This document shows positions 1-13,300 of a DNA stretch of 64,000 nucleotides, piece by piece. A program made the translations under genes and the position numbers. This stretch comes from Euwallacea fornicatus (taxonomy: Eukaryota; Arthropoda; Insecta; Coleoptera; Curculionidae): assembly GCF_040115645.1 (NCBI RefSeq), contig NC_089562.1:2976001-3040000 (forward strand), given 5' to 3'. Below the pieces are notes generated by a model. It was given only the letters and a program-made list of their open reading frames with translations, made no database searches and was not told the origin of the DNA. Positions within the stretch are counted from its first letter, which is position 1, and each line of letters opens with the position of its first letter.

Positions 1-3000
1 TTTGTAGATAACAGCAATCATTAAAAGAATTTAGATGGATTGAGTCTCGGATTAAAGAAGACGATTGAATTGACATAACGGGATTATAGGATTTGCGAGG
101 AAAACTTTAGCCATCGTATAATTTTCCAATAATCTCTTCCACATCGAGATGCTTAATTAGAAGGCAATAGCCGCATTTAAAATTGATCTCAAAATGTATT
201 TTTCATAGATTGTCAATGCAATATTTCTGCTTTGCGCATCAACATTAGTGTCGATGCGCAAACGGATGCGCTGTCCCGTCGCTACGTGCCATTTTTGCAC
301 GTTGCCCAAGTGAGAGAAGTAAACGTAACAATGCGCAAAGTACGTATTTCGCACGCGTTTATTTTCATGATCTCGAGCACGAGGACACTAAGAAACGTTG
401 CAGCTCGTACACGCGAAATCTCTTTTATTTTGGAGAATAATTTTAAGAGAACTTTTCCGCAATCAAAAAAGAACCAACATCAAGCTCCTTATTGGCAAAG
501 AACTTACCCGATGGGGAGACTTCAGCAGACGATGAACAGCAGCTAGTTGATTTATGAGCGGCAAAGTAACGCTGAAGGTATGCAACGGCGGTCTAGCAGG
601 ATCGGGATAATTGGTGGTGTAAGAGAATGGATCAATATCATTCAGATATTGCACTCTACATGTCAAAGACATTGTGGAATCACAGTGCGTATCACTACGA
701 GTGTTTACATTAGTCACTTCGGCCGGCGAGGCTGCAAGATCTTCACAATCCTACATGGAACACCGTGAATTTTAGACCGAGAAAGTTGGTGTCTCAAAAG
801 CGGTTTCGTTCCATATGGAACCGTTCCGAATACAATAACTCTGATTTTTGTCCATATTCTATTTATGTAAATATTCTGATATCTTTGAAGAATGGGGCGA
901 ACAGTTAAATTGGTTTCGATTTTGCCTCCGGAAACTCCTTTTGAGGCATTATGATTTCCTTATCATGGCAAGAAAATCACGAGGTGCTTTGGGCTGACAT
1001 TCTCAAAAAAAAATTATTTTAGTTCCTGTTTAAGTAGAAATTTGTTAATTCCGCTTTCGGCTTTCCAACTTGCTCCCTTCTTAGCCACAAATCTCGGACG
1101 TTCGGTCTGTGATTCCCAGGGCTTTGCACGTTAATAAATATTGTTCCTTTGAATTCAAATAGTGGAAACACGATGGACTAATTTTTTGTTTTGCCCTTTT
1201 TAAAAGTAAATTTTCTCGAGTCAACATCAACTCAAACATCAATCAGAAAAAACTGACTGCGAGAACACAGTGCAAAGAAGATATTGAGACACATAGAGCT
1301 TAATTAATGACAAGAAGAAAGATGAAATCCGCGAATATCATTAGTTGATCTTACCGCAACTAAAGGCAACAATGTCGAACCAATTGGTTACAACAGGAAC
1401 ATCAGAAGAATAAGGAAAAATCACTTTGCAAAAATTGAGAAGAAAGATGTTCACTTCGAGCATCAACTTTCCTTGAGGTAGAGTCAGAGGTAGATGATTT
1501 GCGTCTTGCAGTAGCCAAAGTCCCACGGACAAAAGAAGGTAGACACGCGAAGATAACATTCGAGACTTTTGATGTGATTTGAAGTATGTAGGTTCAGCTC
1601 TCCTGCATGATTTCCTGATGGGTTTTGAGCGTTTTTACTGTATATACTGGGTGTCCACTCAGCAGCCTCTCAGACTTCCATGAGTTCATTTGTGATTTTA
1701 AAAAAAATCAATTGTGCGGATGTATACTGGGCGATCCGAAATAAATGGGACAAGCAAATGTCTTGAAATCGAGGTCTAGAAAAAAAATAGTTCGAAGTCT
1801 TTTTTACTTTCGGCGGCTCAAGTTTTTAGAATGGTAATTTTTCAAGGTCACCTTCACCTGTCTTTTGGGGTCAACATCGTTTTTCCAAATGGAACACCCG
1901 ATTTTTTTTTTGAGATTCCAGCGTTTTGCTGACAGTAAAAATGTGTTTATTTGAAGCATTTTTTGATGAAAATGTTGAAATTCCTAATAATGCAAAATAA
2001 CCATTTATCTCGCCAATGCTACGAGTTCGATTGCATAAGTGGTTCAAACTTAAAACAAAAAAAACATCGAAAAAATGACCACGCATGATTGACACAAACA
2101 CATGTGACTTAATGCAGGTTTTCCTAGAACACTTAATAATTCCATTAATATTTTATGATAATTAGACATCATTTTGTGCGTAAATGAAGAAAACTGAATT
2201 ACCTGTCCTCCTACGTCATAAAAAACTTATCACCCTGTTCGAAAATCTAAAAAAATTGAAGTTTGAAAAATGATAATTAAAATTGTTGCGGAACCACTAT
2301 ATATGTATTTTTGGCTCAATGAGTATTCGCGTCTATTAAGGTGACCTTACGTGAGAGGCCATTCTATAATTACCAAAATCTAGCTTAAGCTAACCACGAT
2401 AACGCTAAATTTTCTACGAGGCACTGCAAATGCCTAAAATTCTGTTAAGGCGTCACTGCGCCCCCCAAAGAGAAAAAATACAGGAACCGACACAGGATCC
2501 GGCGAGGGTTCTATCACGTGAAAAAAGTGCAGGTGACGTTAATAAAAGAAGAAAAAAAAATCTTTCCAACGGTCCGCTTTTTTGGGACGTCCTGTACGAC
2601 GGTCACAATTTTCAAATTTACCTTCATTAGCCTCATACATAGAAATCCCCATAATTTATTTTTTTATCAAATAGCAAATAAACCGATCAGAGTCCGAGGG
2701 GACGTCAAACGGACACCCCGCGTCGCTTCAGATATACGAGGGTGAAATGGGCGATGGGGTGAGCATGAAGACCTCTGCTAAATTTCTGTTATAGTGCCTG
2801 TGTCTTGTTGAAGATATACATCGGTCACCTTGATACCCTCTAATGAAATTTTTAGTTTATCTTGTTGAAGTGGGGCCAGGCTTGCTTAATGACATTACTA
2901 AATAGTATCTACTGTGATTAATGCTTATCGCGACTCTCCAAGTAAATCGAAGCGCCCTATTTGCTATTCTAATAGGATCGTTAATGACACATTATTAAGC

Positions 3001-6000
3001 AACAAATGGTTCATCCTAATTATTAATTGTTTTCGGGTAATTAACTAAAACAAAATATTTACTTAAACGGAATACGTGCGCTGCGAGATGCGTTATTCCT
3101 AGGGGCCACGACAAGTTATCACTCTGATAAGTACAGCGTTTCCTATGGGAAATTTTCAATGTAACCCTTTTCCACATAAAACCACTTCATGATGCTGTTA
3201 TAAATCATTAATTTTTTTTCAGCAAAACAGTCGTTAAAGAAGCGTCATTGTCTAAATATAGTAAAATACACAATGCAAGGCAGTACCCAGTCAATGAAAG
3301 GTGATTTGTATTCAAGAGCTGTCCGTTCTGTTTTGATTCAGGTTCAACCGAACTTAACGACTGAAATTTTAAATGAGCTCGTTTGGAAAAAAAAGTAGAT
3401 TAACTATCAATTCTGGTTTGTAGGTCCACTTCGGAGTTAAACGTTCCTTATTTGAATTTATAATTAATCGAGTGGCTACCAGTAAAGTAGTTGTCGCTAC
3501 AGGGTTCAGTTTCAATGGTCAACTCGACAATTCCCTGAACTTCAGTTTCGGGGACTTTGCTGCGAATGCACGGAAATCCCGCTTTGTACTCAAATGCGTG
3601 TAATAAGCGGGTTGCGAAAGAAGACATGAATCAAAGAACCGTTAAAAAGTCTTAAAATCGAATGCAAAAAAACGAACCGAAGAATACCACCAGTCGCTGA
3701 ACTTGAAAATGATACCGCCAGGAACCCGTCAAGTGACATCTATAAACACACGAGTTTCAAGAATGGAATTTCGTGCGAAATTTTCATATAAAAATTTCAC
3801 TACACTGAGTGGAAATCAATCGGTCCGATGACCGCCAAAAGGCCCTGGCAGGAAATTGCTTCCTTTGGAATTTAATACCCGAACGAATATTCGAGAGCTC
3901 GAACAGGCATATTTTGACCTCTGTTCCCACAAACTCATCGCCGCTAACCGGTACGACTTACCGGGTGCTGTATAACCTTAAAACGGTGTCAACAAAAGTG
4001 AATCGCCGGTACTTTTCTTTAAGAATCGTAAAGCCGCCCACATGCGAGCCACAAGCACTGAAAAACTTAATAAAGTAAACAAAGTAAATGTCATATTTGC
4101 CCAAGTCCGGCAGTAATCGATGGGTACCACCATTTCACTCTCTGCGGCATTTTTGCCGAAACCACTTATGCAATACACGATTTTTTAATTTTCCTAATTC
4201 CTAAACACCTCAACCAAATTGGACATTTTTCGTTTGGGACACCAATTTCTCCTAAATGAACATTTTCATGAAACCTTTCTAATGGTACTCTTAAGTGAAC
4301 AGGTACTCCTCACTCTCCACACGAAAGACGGTCGTCACTCACGAATCACGAAATCGAATATCGCGGTTCTTAAAAAATGCAGTAGTACTGAGACAGTACC
4401 TTTAGTATCGACAAAAACATCGGAACATCGCCGGACTGGCAACTACCTGTGATCACCGCTCCGCCGAGTTTCAGCTGTTTTATTCAGCTGTCTCAGAACA
4501 GACTAGACTCACCGCATGTCGTGCGGCACTGGCAAGTGGGCAGAGAGTGGCGCCAAACATCGCAAGCGGCGAAACGAGCAACTATTTTCTGAATTTTCGA
4601 AAAAAAAATGTTTCATTGGGGAATCCCTTTTGACGGTAATTGGCGTACGTTTATCAATAAATAATTAAAAGGGACAGTAAGTGGAAAAAGTGGCGTTTTC
4701 ATCGAACAGTTAATGGCACAATCCCGTGAACGCTAACAGGCTTTGAGATGCTTTTCTAAAAAGCTAAAAAAAGGTTCAAGTAATTTATAAAAAAAAAATA
4801 TATATATCTTTATACATTATCATTGTTTAAATTTACGTTTTGTAGCTTGCTGCTGACGGGCTTTATATTTCGGACAAACAGCATGGCAGAAGCGTATCTA
4901 CCTACAACCCGAATCGTTTTGATAAGCAAAGAAATGAAAATATTTATAAATAAAAAAGGAACCTAAACGTCTGCTTAGCGGCACAACTGTGAGTGGAAAA
5001 CTATTGACCTGGCATATGCAAATTTCAAATTGAAAATGATCAAAAATAGCCCAGTGATATTCGTATATTCCTCACTTGTCCTCTTGGTCCGCATTACACC
5101 CCCCCGTTCTTCCCTACTGGATTCGATCTGAGTTCATTGAAAATATTTTTAACAGAGGTGGTTCGTATCCAACTTTCAATGGAAAGTCTTTATGGCGGCA
5201 GACGCAAAATTCAAGTGGCAATTACCCAAAAATTATGCAAAAAGGAGTGTGATGTTTAAGTTTCAATTTTACCTCGCTGGTTCCGCGCTCCGGACTGCAC
5301 TGGCATCAATTCCATTTAACTGAAAATATTTTTGCTTAAAGACGGTTCATGCGCCTAACTGTAAATGAAAAATTTTCGGCGTGGGACGTGCAAATTTATA
5401 ACTAAAAATTCTTTAAAACGAGAAATAATTATTGCGAGAGGCATTCAATTTTTCGTTTTGCTTTGCTAGCATTAATGCCCTTATTACGCCACCGTTTTGT
5501 GTTTAACCAAGTTTAAATCATTTCCGGGTAAAGAGGTTTCACTTAGCTGGTATTCATATTACCAATGCGTTACCGGTTTCTATCGGAACACACTGGATAT
5601 GTTTCCGTATATAAAATGGCTCACGGGTCTTTTAATTAAATCTATTCTCCTGGTTTATGCACCTTACACGCTCAAATCGGCGCGCCACTGTTTTATATGT
5701 AATTTTATACGTGAATGGAGGGAGTTTAGTTTAGGTGTAAGCAGGATTTCGTTGCATGTCAATATCTTTAGATCGTTGAGGAAAGTTCATTTTTTGATAC
5801 TATGTAGTTTTGTTGTGCAGTCAGTACCTCAGCGGAAACACACGCCCGAGGTGGCGTGCACCATTTTCGCAAGAAATAAATTTTTTTTTCTCTAAAAATT
5901 GCTTCTATTACATAAATAAAACACAATTAGCGTTGCGGTTTTATAATATTTTAAAATCAAGATTAATTGGAGCATTTTGCGTCCGCATTAGCTAAAAATA

Positions 6001-6606
6001 AATTGAAAGGTTAAGCGCTCGGCGAAAACTGATCTGATTTTTTTCCTATAAGCGGTGTGTAAGATTGGCAAACAACATTGTGTTAGATTTACGGTTTCTA
6101 TTTGGAAAATTAATTAAACGTGTCGCATTTCAGTTCAGTTTTATGGAATTTAACTGCAAACGTCACGTCTGTATTTTTGGTCTTCGCTTGGTGATGTTCG
6201 ATACGCCGTGCGCCTCTGAATTCTCCCCCCTCCCCCCTCACCGTTAAATTCTTAAAAAATTATCATTTTTATTCGAAAATAGCATTAAATACGACAAACG
6301 ATACTATCTTATGACGTTTAGTTATTTATTCAAATGTTGCCTTCGTCGCCGTTGGCGCGAAGTGGCCGATTTTTAAAAACCGAAACATGGGTCATGTGAC
6401 ACGTCAGATTAAAGGCCTCGCAACACCACACCCAGTGGTGAATTACAATTCGAACCCTGTCAGTTGGTTTTTCAGAAAAACAGATATACAATAAAATTTA
6501 TTAGAATATTTATTTTTATTTATTTTTTTTAACGAAAACTGCTTGCGGGCATAAAATCGAAAACAAACCAATTTCCTATCAGCGAACAAATTCAACAAAA
6601 ACAATA
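1..6606. other. intergenic, no gene recognised
   Basis: I see no exon chain, RNA gene or recognisable protein here. The longest open frames (132 aa from 5497, 104 aa from 232) show no known motif and no splice context. Short stretches at about 1639-1760 ('tgggtgtcc', 'tgggcgatcc') and 2430-2760 look like worn repeat DNA. A MEF2-like CTAAAAATAA occurs near 5993 but has no gene beside it. Confidence 0.5.
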
Positions 6607-6721
6607 CGCTCACTTTCACATGAAGTGCACCACCCAGTGATACTAATAATTAAGTCTTGTAACTTTGGCAAAATAATGCTTCGTAATGGAGTATCAAACG
6701 ATCAGACTTTCAGCAAAAAGA
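6607..6721 (+). repeat. left terminal inverted repeat of Tc1-like element
   Basis: Starts just after TA at 6605-6606. It contains the block GCACCACCCAGT, which recurs inverted at the right end, and continues through a segment ending CAGACTTTCAGCAAAAAG. The match to the right repeat continues to about 6721 and then stops. Confidence 0.88.
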
Positions 6722-6736
6722 TACAACATTTGTTAA

Positions 6737-7766
6737 TTAAAAAATTAATAATGAGCGACATCGCCTCGCACGACAACGCGAGCTCGTACTCTTCGCGGAT
6801 TTGCTTTGCAACAAATTATCAACCTGGGGTATTTCATTCCATGCTACCTCAAGATGATGTCGTAGGTCATCCACATGCCTTGGAGGCCTCGGTAAATTTC
6901 GAAGACGGCGACTCATCATGTCCCAGAGGCGTTCGATGGGCGATAGGTCCGGTGACCGTGCAGGCCAAGGCAGTTTTTCCAATTGCGCTTCTTCCAGGTA
7001 TTGTCGAGTAATGTTCGCACTATGTGGTCTTGCATTATCCTGTTGGAAAATGCCTTTTGGTAAAGGGTACTAATACTGCCCTCAGAACATTGTTAATGTA
7101 GCGACGTGCGTTTGGGGTGCTTGGAATGAACACGAGAGAAGATCTTCGACCAACACATATCGCACCCCAGACCGTAACACCAAGTGTTAAAGCTGTGATG
7201 CGCCATTCAAAAAATTGCAAATTTCTTCTTTCACCTCGGTATCGTCTGACTCTTCTACGACCATCACTGATCCATAAACAACATCGCGACTCGTCACCGA
7301 AGGCGATATTGTTCCGCTCATGACTCCAATCGACTCGTTCTTGACACCCATCTGGAAGCTTGGCGTTGGGCGGTTAGTGGCAGTCGTAGATTTGGGCGGT
7401 ATGAACGCAGGCCAAAAGACGAAATTCTTCTGTAAACTGTCGCCATCGACACCCGACGATTTAGAGCTCTCGTCCAATCTACTGCGACAGACAGATCGTT
7501 GTTTGAAATCGATCACCAATGGCCGTCCGTCTAACAAGACGATCTTCACGCGCATCGCTGCTACGGGGAGGACGTCCAGCCGGACGATGTTGCTGAACCC
7601 TTTCTTCAGACCATGAAGACCGTATTCTCGCAATCGTGGTGCGGTTCCGGTTCATTCTTCGGGCAATCTCACGAGAAGAAAGTCCACCCTCCTCCATGCG
7701 GATAATTCGCCCTCCATCAAAGTGCGAAATGTGGGAAAAATTTCGACGCTCTCTCACTGGGGGCAT
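6737..7766 (-). pseudogene. broken Tc1-like transposase
   Basis: Remnant coding region of the element above. Three recognisable blocks in order are the HTH DNA-binding domain (7766-7640), the central catalytic region (about 7300-7035, including an FGDESR-like first Asp motif around 7290) and the terminal SPDLSPIE motif (about 6950). They lie in different frames with stops between them. Family identity is firm from the motifs; the number of disabling changes is not counted exactly. Confidence 0.85.
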
Positions 7767-7884
7767 TGTGAGATGTCTCGTTCACAGTTCAACAACAAAA
7801 TAAACTGATATTTCCATGTAAATATTGTTTACAATTGAATAAAAAATCTAAAAGGTCAATGGCAAAAAAACCACCAGCATTCTT

Positions 7885-8000
7885 TCTTTTTTGCCGAAAG
7901 TCTGATCGTTTGATACTCCGTTATGAAGCATTATTTTGCCGAAATTACAAGACTTAATTATTAGCATTACTGGGTGGTGCATTTCACGTGAAAGCGAGTG
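7885..8000 (-). repeat. right terminal inverted repeat of Tc1-like element
   Basis: Reverse complement of 6607-6721 with scattered substitutions, for example CACGTG here against CACATG on the left. It ends at 8000 next to CA where TA would be expected. Confidence 0.88.
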
Positions 8001-9858
8001 CAATTTGCTAAAAAGCTACCGGCGGGGTGCAACTTAGACCGGCGCAGTAGAGGCGGACCCTAATCGCCCCAAGGACTGAGATTCGGTCCGTTTCCCCTCG
8101 CGTTGAAATCAAACGCAACATGTCTGCTTTGCCGAACTACTTGTCTCTAAAAAATTTTAAAGCTTTAGTGTTACTAGAGGCAAATCGGTTGGAGACCTAG
8201 AGATGGTAGCCATAATGAAATGCGATGACCTTCAGGTAATTTCACGGCAAGTGCTTTGAACTTGATGAATTTCAAATTTTATTCCGTCTTTCACTCAAGT
8301 TGTGAACTTATGCGCATAAATTTCTGCTGTACCTAGGCGATAACAGTTGTTGTTAGTTAAGGGAAGAACGGTAATTTTTCCATAAGCTCGACTCGTCGAT
8401 TTTTCCAAAAATTCGTTGGGCAAACCTTTAATAGCTTTATACCTTAATTTATGATAATTTCCGCAGGCATCCGATAATAATGCCTACAACCGAGGATCCT
8501 TCATAATGCCTTTTCCGAGTAAAATGAAATTTTTAACGGTACGCCTCGCATAAAGAGCGACTTTAGTACCGTAACTAAAACTTTTAAGGGAGAACCCGCA
8601 TTGGCCGACTCGTAAACATAATTGGATTTAATAAATTAGCAATCTCCGAATTATCCGACTTTGGGCTTTTAAATTTGGAACGTCTTATTACCGTTAGTTA
8701 TTGAATGAAGTCACGCAGGTACTGAATCTTCCTACAATGTTGCGTTTATTTAATCTAGAGTTTTGCAACGCTTTGCATAATATTCAGATTAATTTAATTT
8801 GTAATATATATTCTGATGCTGTTAAAGTATCAAAATGAGGGGATGGCGGTCTCGTACGTGCTCAAAATCGAGTACCTAATCCCCTTATCGGAACTCGCCC
8901 ATAAACAATCGTTGCCTGAAAAAAAACCGGACCGATTCTTAATTGAAGTGAAATTGTCCTTGGAAAGGTTATCTCATTTTATTACTTTTATTATGGTGCG
9001 AAAATTCGGCTCTTTTGTAACAGTAAAAATGTAAATTCGTCCAGTGGGAATAAATTGTTATACTTTTTAATGCCGAAAACGTGAGACGCAGGCTACTCGG
9101 AGTCCCATGAGAAAGGTCGTATAATGACGAGGCTTGAGACCGTACCAAATTGGTTCCTTTATTTGATTTGCCTCAAGCCGGAGGGAAAAGTCGTTACAGC
9201 AATCGCTTTGTGTTAGAACTGCTTATCTAGGCATGATTTGACCGTCCGGTAATTTATGGGCAACGTTAAATTGAAAGGATGAGCACTCTAGGTGCAAACA
9301 TCCTGATAGGAAAGCGGCTTACAATTCGAAAGCCTCAGCTGCATCGTGCTACTTCTGCTAACATCCTTAAATCAAAGGGAAACATCAGAAAAGAGCAAAA
9401 AATCCCTAATAGGTAATCGCGAGGGACCCGCCAAGAAGTCAAGAAACTCGAGGGCCTTCTCGAAGCTCTTTCAAATTAAAACAAACTGAAGTTCGATTGT
9501 AAATATGTCGTATGCGTCTGAGGTGGATTGTTCATTCTTTCTTTTGTTCTATTTGGGAATAACACCTCGCACAGTTACGGGCGTTCTTGCGGCTGTCGAA
9601 CTGCACACGATTCGCAAACAAAACTTGCCGGAATAATATATACCCTTCAATAAGGGAGGGAACGTCGTTTTTGCGCCGACATCTCAGGAACGGGTAGAGC
9701 AATTGCCTTTAAAAAAGCGCTCGAGTTAATCGTCTCCACGCATTGGAGATGGGGCACTAATCCGGGAGTGATTTCCTCGATACCAATGAAAATGTTCAAA
9801 TCTCAGATGCGACGCATCATTTGGCAACGTGTAACACTTTCAGGATTTGACGTCAATC
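8001..9858. other. intergenic, nothing recognised
   Basis: No recognisable protein, RNA gene or repeat structure was seen in either strand. The only open frame of note (72 aa from 8816) has no motif or splice context. Confidence 0.45.
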
Positions 9859-9895
9859 TATATAAAGAGATGGGAATGGCGACGTTGTCAGTTTC
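9859..9895 (+). promoter_or_regulatory. TATA + initiator core promoter, plus strand
   Basis: TATATAAA at 9859-9866 is followed 31 nt later by TCAGTT at 9888-9893, the arthropod initiator, giving a predicted start at A9890. Spacing and both motifs are canonical. Downstream there are only short open frames (for example 29 codons from 10070 to 10159), and a strong splice donor GAC|GTAAGT follows at 10185, so the transcript could have a first exon of about 295 nt. No coding gene on the plus strand could be connected to it. It points toward, and antisense to, the WW-repeat gene. Confidence 0.6.
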
Positions 9896-10390
9896 TAACT
9901 AACTAAACACTATACTTACCTAGACTTATGTAACTCTAAAACACTCAAACTTCGCAAATGAACTATTTCTTGATTTATAATTAGTTTAAATTCAAGTGTT
10001 CCGTGATATTTACAAAAACAATGATCAAATACAACCTAAGAAGACCCGCCAAAGGCGAATCTTGTCAATATGGCGAAGGTTAATTTTCCCCGATCCGTTA
10101 AGTTTTTGGTGAATTTCAATGTTATAATCAATATTCATCTACAACCACACTATAAATAGCATTTACCACCCTGGTTCGAAGGACGTAAGTAGTATATTAC
10201 TGCTGATAGTATGGTAAAGTAGCTTTAACTCTCTAACTGTATATGTATAATTACTGCCTTCTAGGGATTGCAAACTACACCTCACCAGGTAGGTTTACAA
10301 CTTTTCCTTGAGTGCAGTAATAACCTACTTACCATACTCATGATATAATGTATTATTTAGCAAATTATTTAATAGACAATAATTACTTAC

Positions 10391-13300
10391 CGCATTGCGT
10401 GCTAAGTTAGAGTCTTTTCGCAATCTGAAACGAGAAAATATGAAAATATCGTTTTTAATATAAACACGAATTTATACATTAAGAATATTGCGATGTTTTA
10501 TACAGGATGTCCATATGTCGTTGCATAGCATTTTTTGAGAAACCATTCATTATAAAGGTTCAAAACAGCAAAGTTCTTCATACATCTTTTATTTGAAGCG
10601 TCTTATATGGCATACTCTGTAGACGTATGTACATTCCAGCTTCCAACCATTCTTGAAATGAACTGTTTATCACAAAAATGATACTCTAAAGCCCTGTACA
10701 TCTCTGGGTAACTTTGCCATCAATTTCATTCCATACAAACAACAAAACCAGAGAAGACATTGATTAATTTTTCTATTTTCATGCAAATTTTCTTGCTGGC
10801 AAAGTTATCAGGACTATGTAAAGTAGGATCTTAAGTTGAAGAGATAAACGTCCTGACAATTTTAACAAATAATTAATTAAGGTAAATATATTCATAAAAA
10901 CATTAAAATCGACAGAAAATATTAGTCAGTCTAATAGCTTTTGTAGAAAATCATCTTTTTGATAAAATTTCCAGATAGGATATTGTGGTAGTCAGTTCAC
11001 GTTTTAATTCTTAAAAAATGTAATATTTCTTCCTTAAATTGGAATTTGGTATCTACACTATGTAAACACCACAATAATGCTCAATACCAATATTACTTAC
11101 CCTCTCATTGGAGCCCCACTAGGCGTGCTCGCCTCGTGAATTATCACCTCCCTAGCATCCACCTCTCTACACTCATCATGCTCATCTTTATACCCGAAAA
11201 TTTTGTTCATTATCGGACTCCACAACTGTCCGGTACCACCCAGGATATCATCTATATTGGTATGTCTTGAAATAAATAGCGAAGTCAACTGCTTCTTGCC
11301 CTCTTCTCTCAACGAGGGCACATTATCATATGGACTCAACCGACCCTCATTATCTCTGGGCATCTCTAAACCTTCGGGACTCGCTCTATCTCCCAGAGGC
11401 TCTGGACGATCAGATTCTTGACTCTCTTGTAACCACCAAGCCCTTTCTCCTGATAGTTGATGTCTTATTGCATATGCTGGTTTCTCAGGTACTTCCTCCC
11501 TCGATGGTGGAATTGATGTGTCATCATCGTTAATCCACCACTCGCGTTCTCCAGAGTCGATGTGCCTGAGATGATGAGTTTCCAGGCAATCTGACGGTTT
11601 CTGATATGCATCGATGTTTCTGTTATTCTCCGAGTTGGACTTATCGCTATCTTGCCACCAAGTTGAGTTTCCAGAATCATTTCTTCGATACTCAGTGGTT
11701 GGTGGTTCTGGTGCAGTCCAGTTGGGATAAGTCTGAATCCCTTCTGGTGGCGTGGAATTTTTCTGAAGCCACCATGGGGCTTCGCCACTCTCAACAGGTC
11801 TAATTTTAGGCCTTTGTTCTTCGTTATTTTGAGCCCCTGTCTGTTTATATACTTGCACCCCTTCAGGAACTTCCGAAGGATTCTCTTCCAGCCACCAAGG
11901 CTTCTCTCCCGACTGAACGTGATGGATCACAGGTCGTTGTTGTTGGGTCCAGTTAGGGTATGTTTGCACCCCGTCTGGTACCTGAGCATTTTCATCTAAC
12001 CACCAAGGGGTTTCTCCAGATTCTACATGCCTCATTGGTGGTTTGTTCAAAGGGGCTGTCATGTTATTTTCGGCATTATATCCGGAATAAATCTGCATCC
12101 CTTCCGGGGGTTGTTGGTTACTATCCAACCACCAAGGAGCTTCTCCAGAAGAATTCTGGTTTAAGGTCCTTTTAGGACTACGGGGTAGATTGGGTTTTTG
12201 TTCTGCATATTTCATATTAGCTGGTTCGCTGTTTTGTTGTAGACTTGCATCAGAACTTTCCCCCCACCAACGCTTATCATCAGTTTCAACTCTATGCAAA
12301 ACCAATTTAGCACTTTTAGCTTCTCCAGTGGTCTCATTAGTGCTCTCAGAGCTGGGATCCAAGATCCAAACTACCTTTTCATCAGCATCAGCTTTTGAGT
12401 CTGAGAAATTCTTCTCACTATCGGTTCCTTCTAAACTGGGCTGTTTCCCAGTTTTAAACAAATTGGTAACTGGAGCCAAAGCTCTCATGAGGAAGTTCTT
12501 GGCCTCTGTCTCATTCTTATTACCTAGCTCATTCTTAAGTTTAACTTGAGGAATTTTCGGTTGCAGAGGGTCTTCTGTGAAGTTCGCTGACATTCTAGAT
12601 GAGTTAGCTTTGGTGCTTTTAGAATCGTCTTCGCTGGAACTAGGTCCTGTTGTGCTAGCATCGGAGCTAGGAGACGCCCTTTGTGGCAGTTTAGAGCTAT
12701 TACTACTATGATATGACCTGCAAGTGGCTAAATTTTCTGAAACATCTGTGGCGTCAGGGTCAGCATTGTCAGACTCGGCAGAACTAGCTGAATTGCTGCG
12801 CCTTCCCAGCTTTTTCCTTGAGCCATCAGGATTCATGTTCAAAACCGACTTCCTGAAGTCTTTGTTGGGAGTGTTCAGGGAATGTAAAGAATTCGTTTTT
12901 GCCTCCGGCTTTGGAATTGGAGGAAGCTGCTGCTTTTTGTCTCCAATTTGCTTTGGTGGGGTTAATTTGCTCTTATTTACACATTTCTTCGTTAAGTCTT
13001 TATCAGACTTTACGGAAGCAATACTTTTAGTGGAGCTAGTCCTAGAAAGGCTTTTAGGACTCTCTACATTGTCTTGCTTGCCCTTTTTGTCCTTTTTATT
13101 AGTTGGACTAGTGAATTTCATATCCAAGAAGTTAGTCCAGGGAGTCGCACTTATTCTAGAAGCCCCTGCAAACCTCGAGGATTTAGTCGAATCATCCATC
13201 CTATCAGACTGAATTTCTTTATCCACCATATTCTCTGGGACAGTCTTAGCTCTCGAGATGGTTTTTTCTATGGTTTTAGCGAACTCTATTCTCCTGGTCC

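Larger units (their letters stand above)
6607..8000 (-). mobile_element. degenerate Tc1-like DNA transposon with long TIRs
   Basis: A 1394 bp element is bounded by inverted repeats of about 115 bp (6607-6721 and 7885-8000) that match at most positions. A TA dinucleotide precedes the left end and CA follows the right end, consistent with a TA target duplication with one mutated copy. The transposase reads on the minus strand in several frames. An N-terminal helix-turn-helix at 7766-7640 contains SSREIARRMNRNRTT, a middle part at 7220-7035 contains VTVWGAICVGRR, and the C-terminal part at 6982-6760 contains WPARSPDLSPIERLW, the last catalytic Glu region of Tc1 transposases. Frameshifts and stops separate these blocks, so it cannot encode an active enzyme. 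It is a dead copy that could still be mobilised in trans only if its ends remain functional. Confidence 0.9.

Noticed and set aside
5497..5895. 132-aa open frame as a gene
   Set aside because: No recognisable motif or splice context; consistent with chance.
7187..7633. 148-aa minus-strand frame as an independent gene
   Set aside because: It lies within the Tc1-like element and is an out-of-frame reading of the transposase remnant.
12190..13212. Plus-strand open frames of 119-162 aa opposite the WW-repeat exon
   Set aside because: Shadows of the long minus-strand coding exon; composition mirrors Ser/Lys codons on the other strand.
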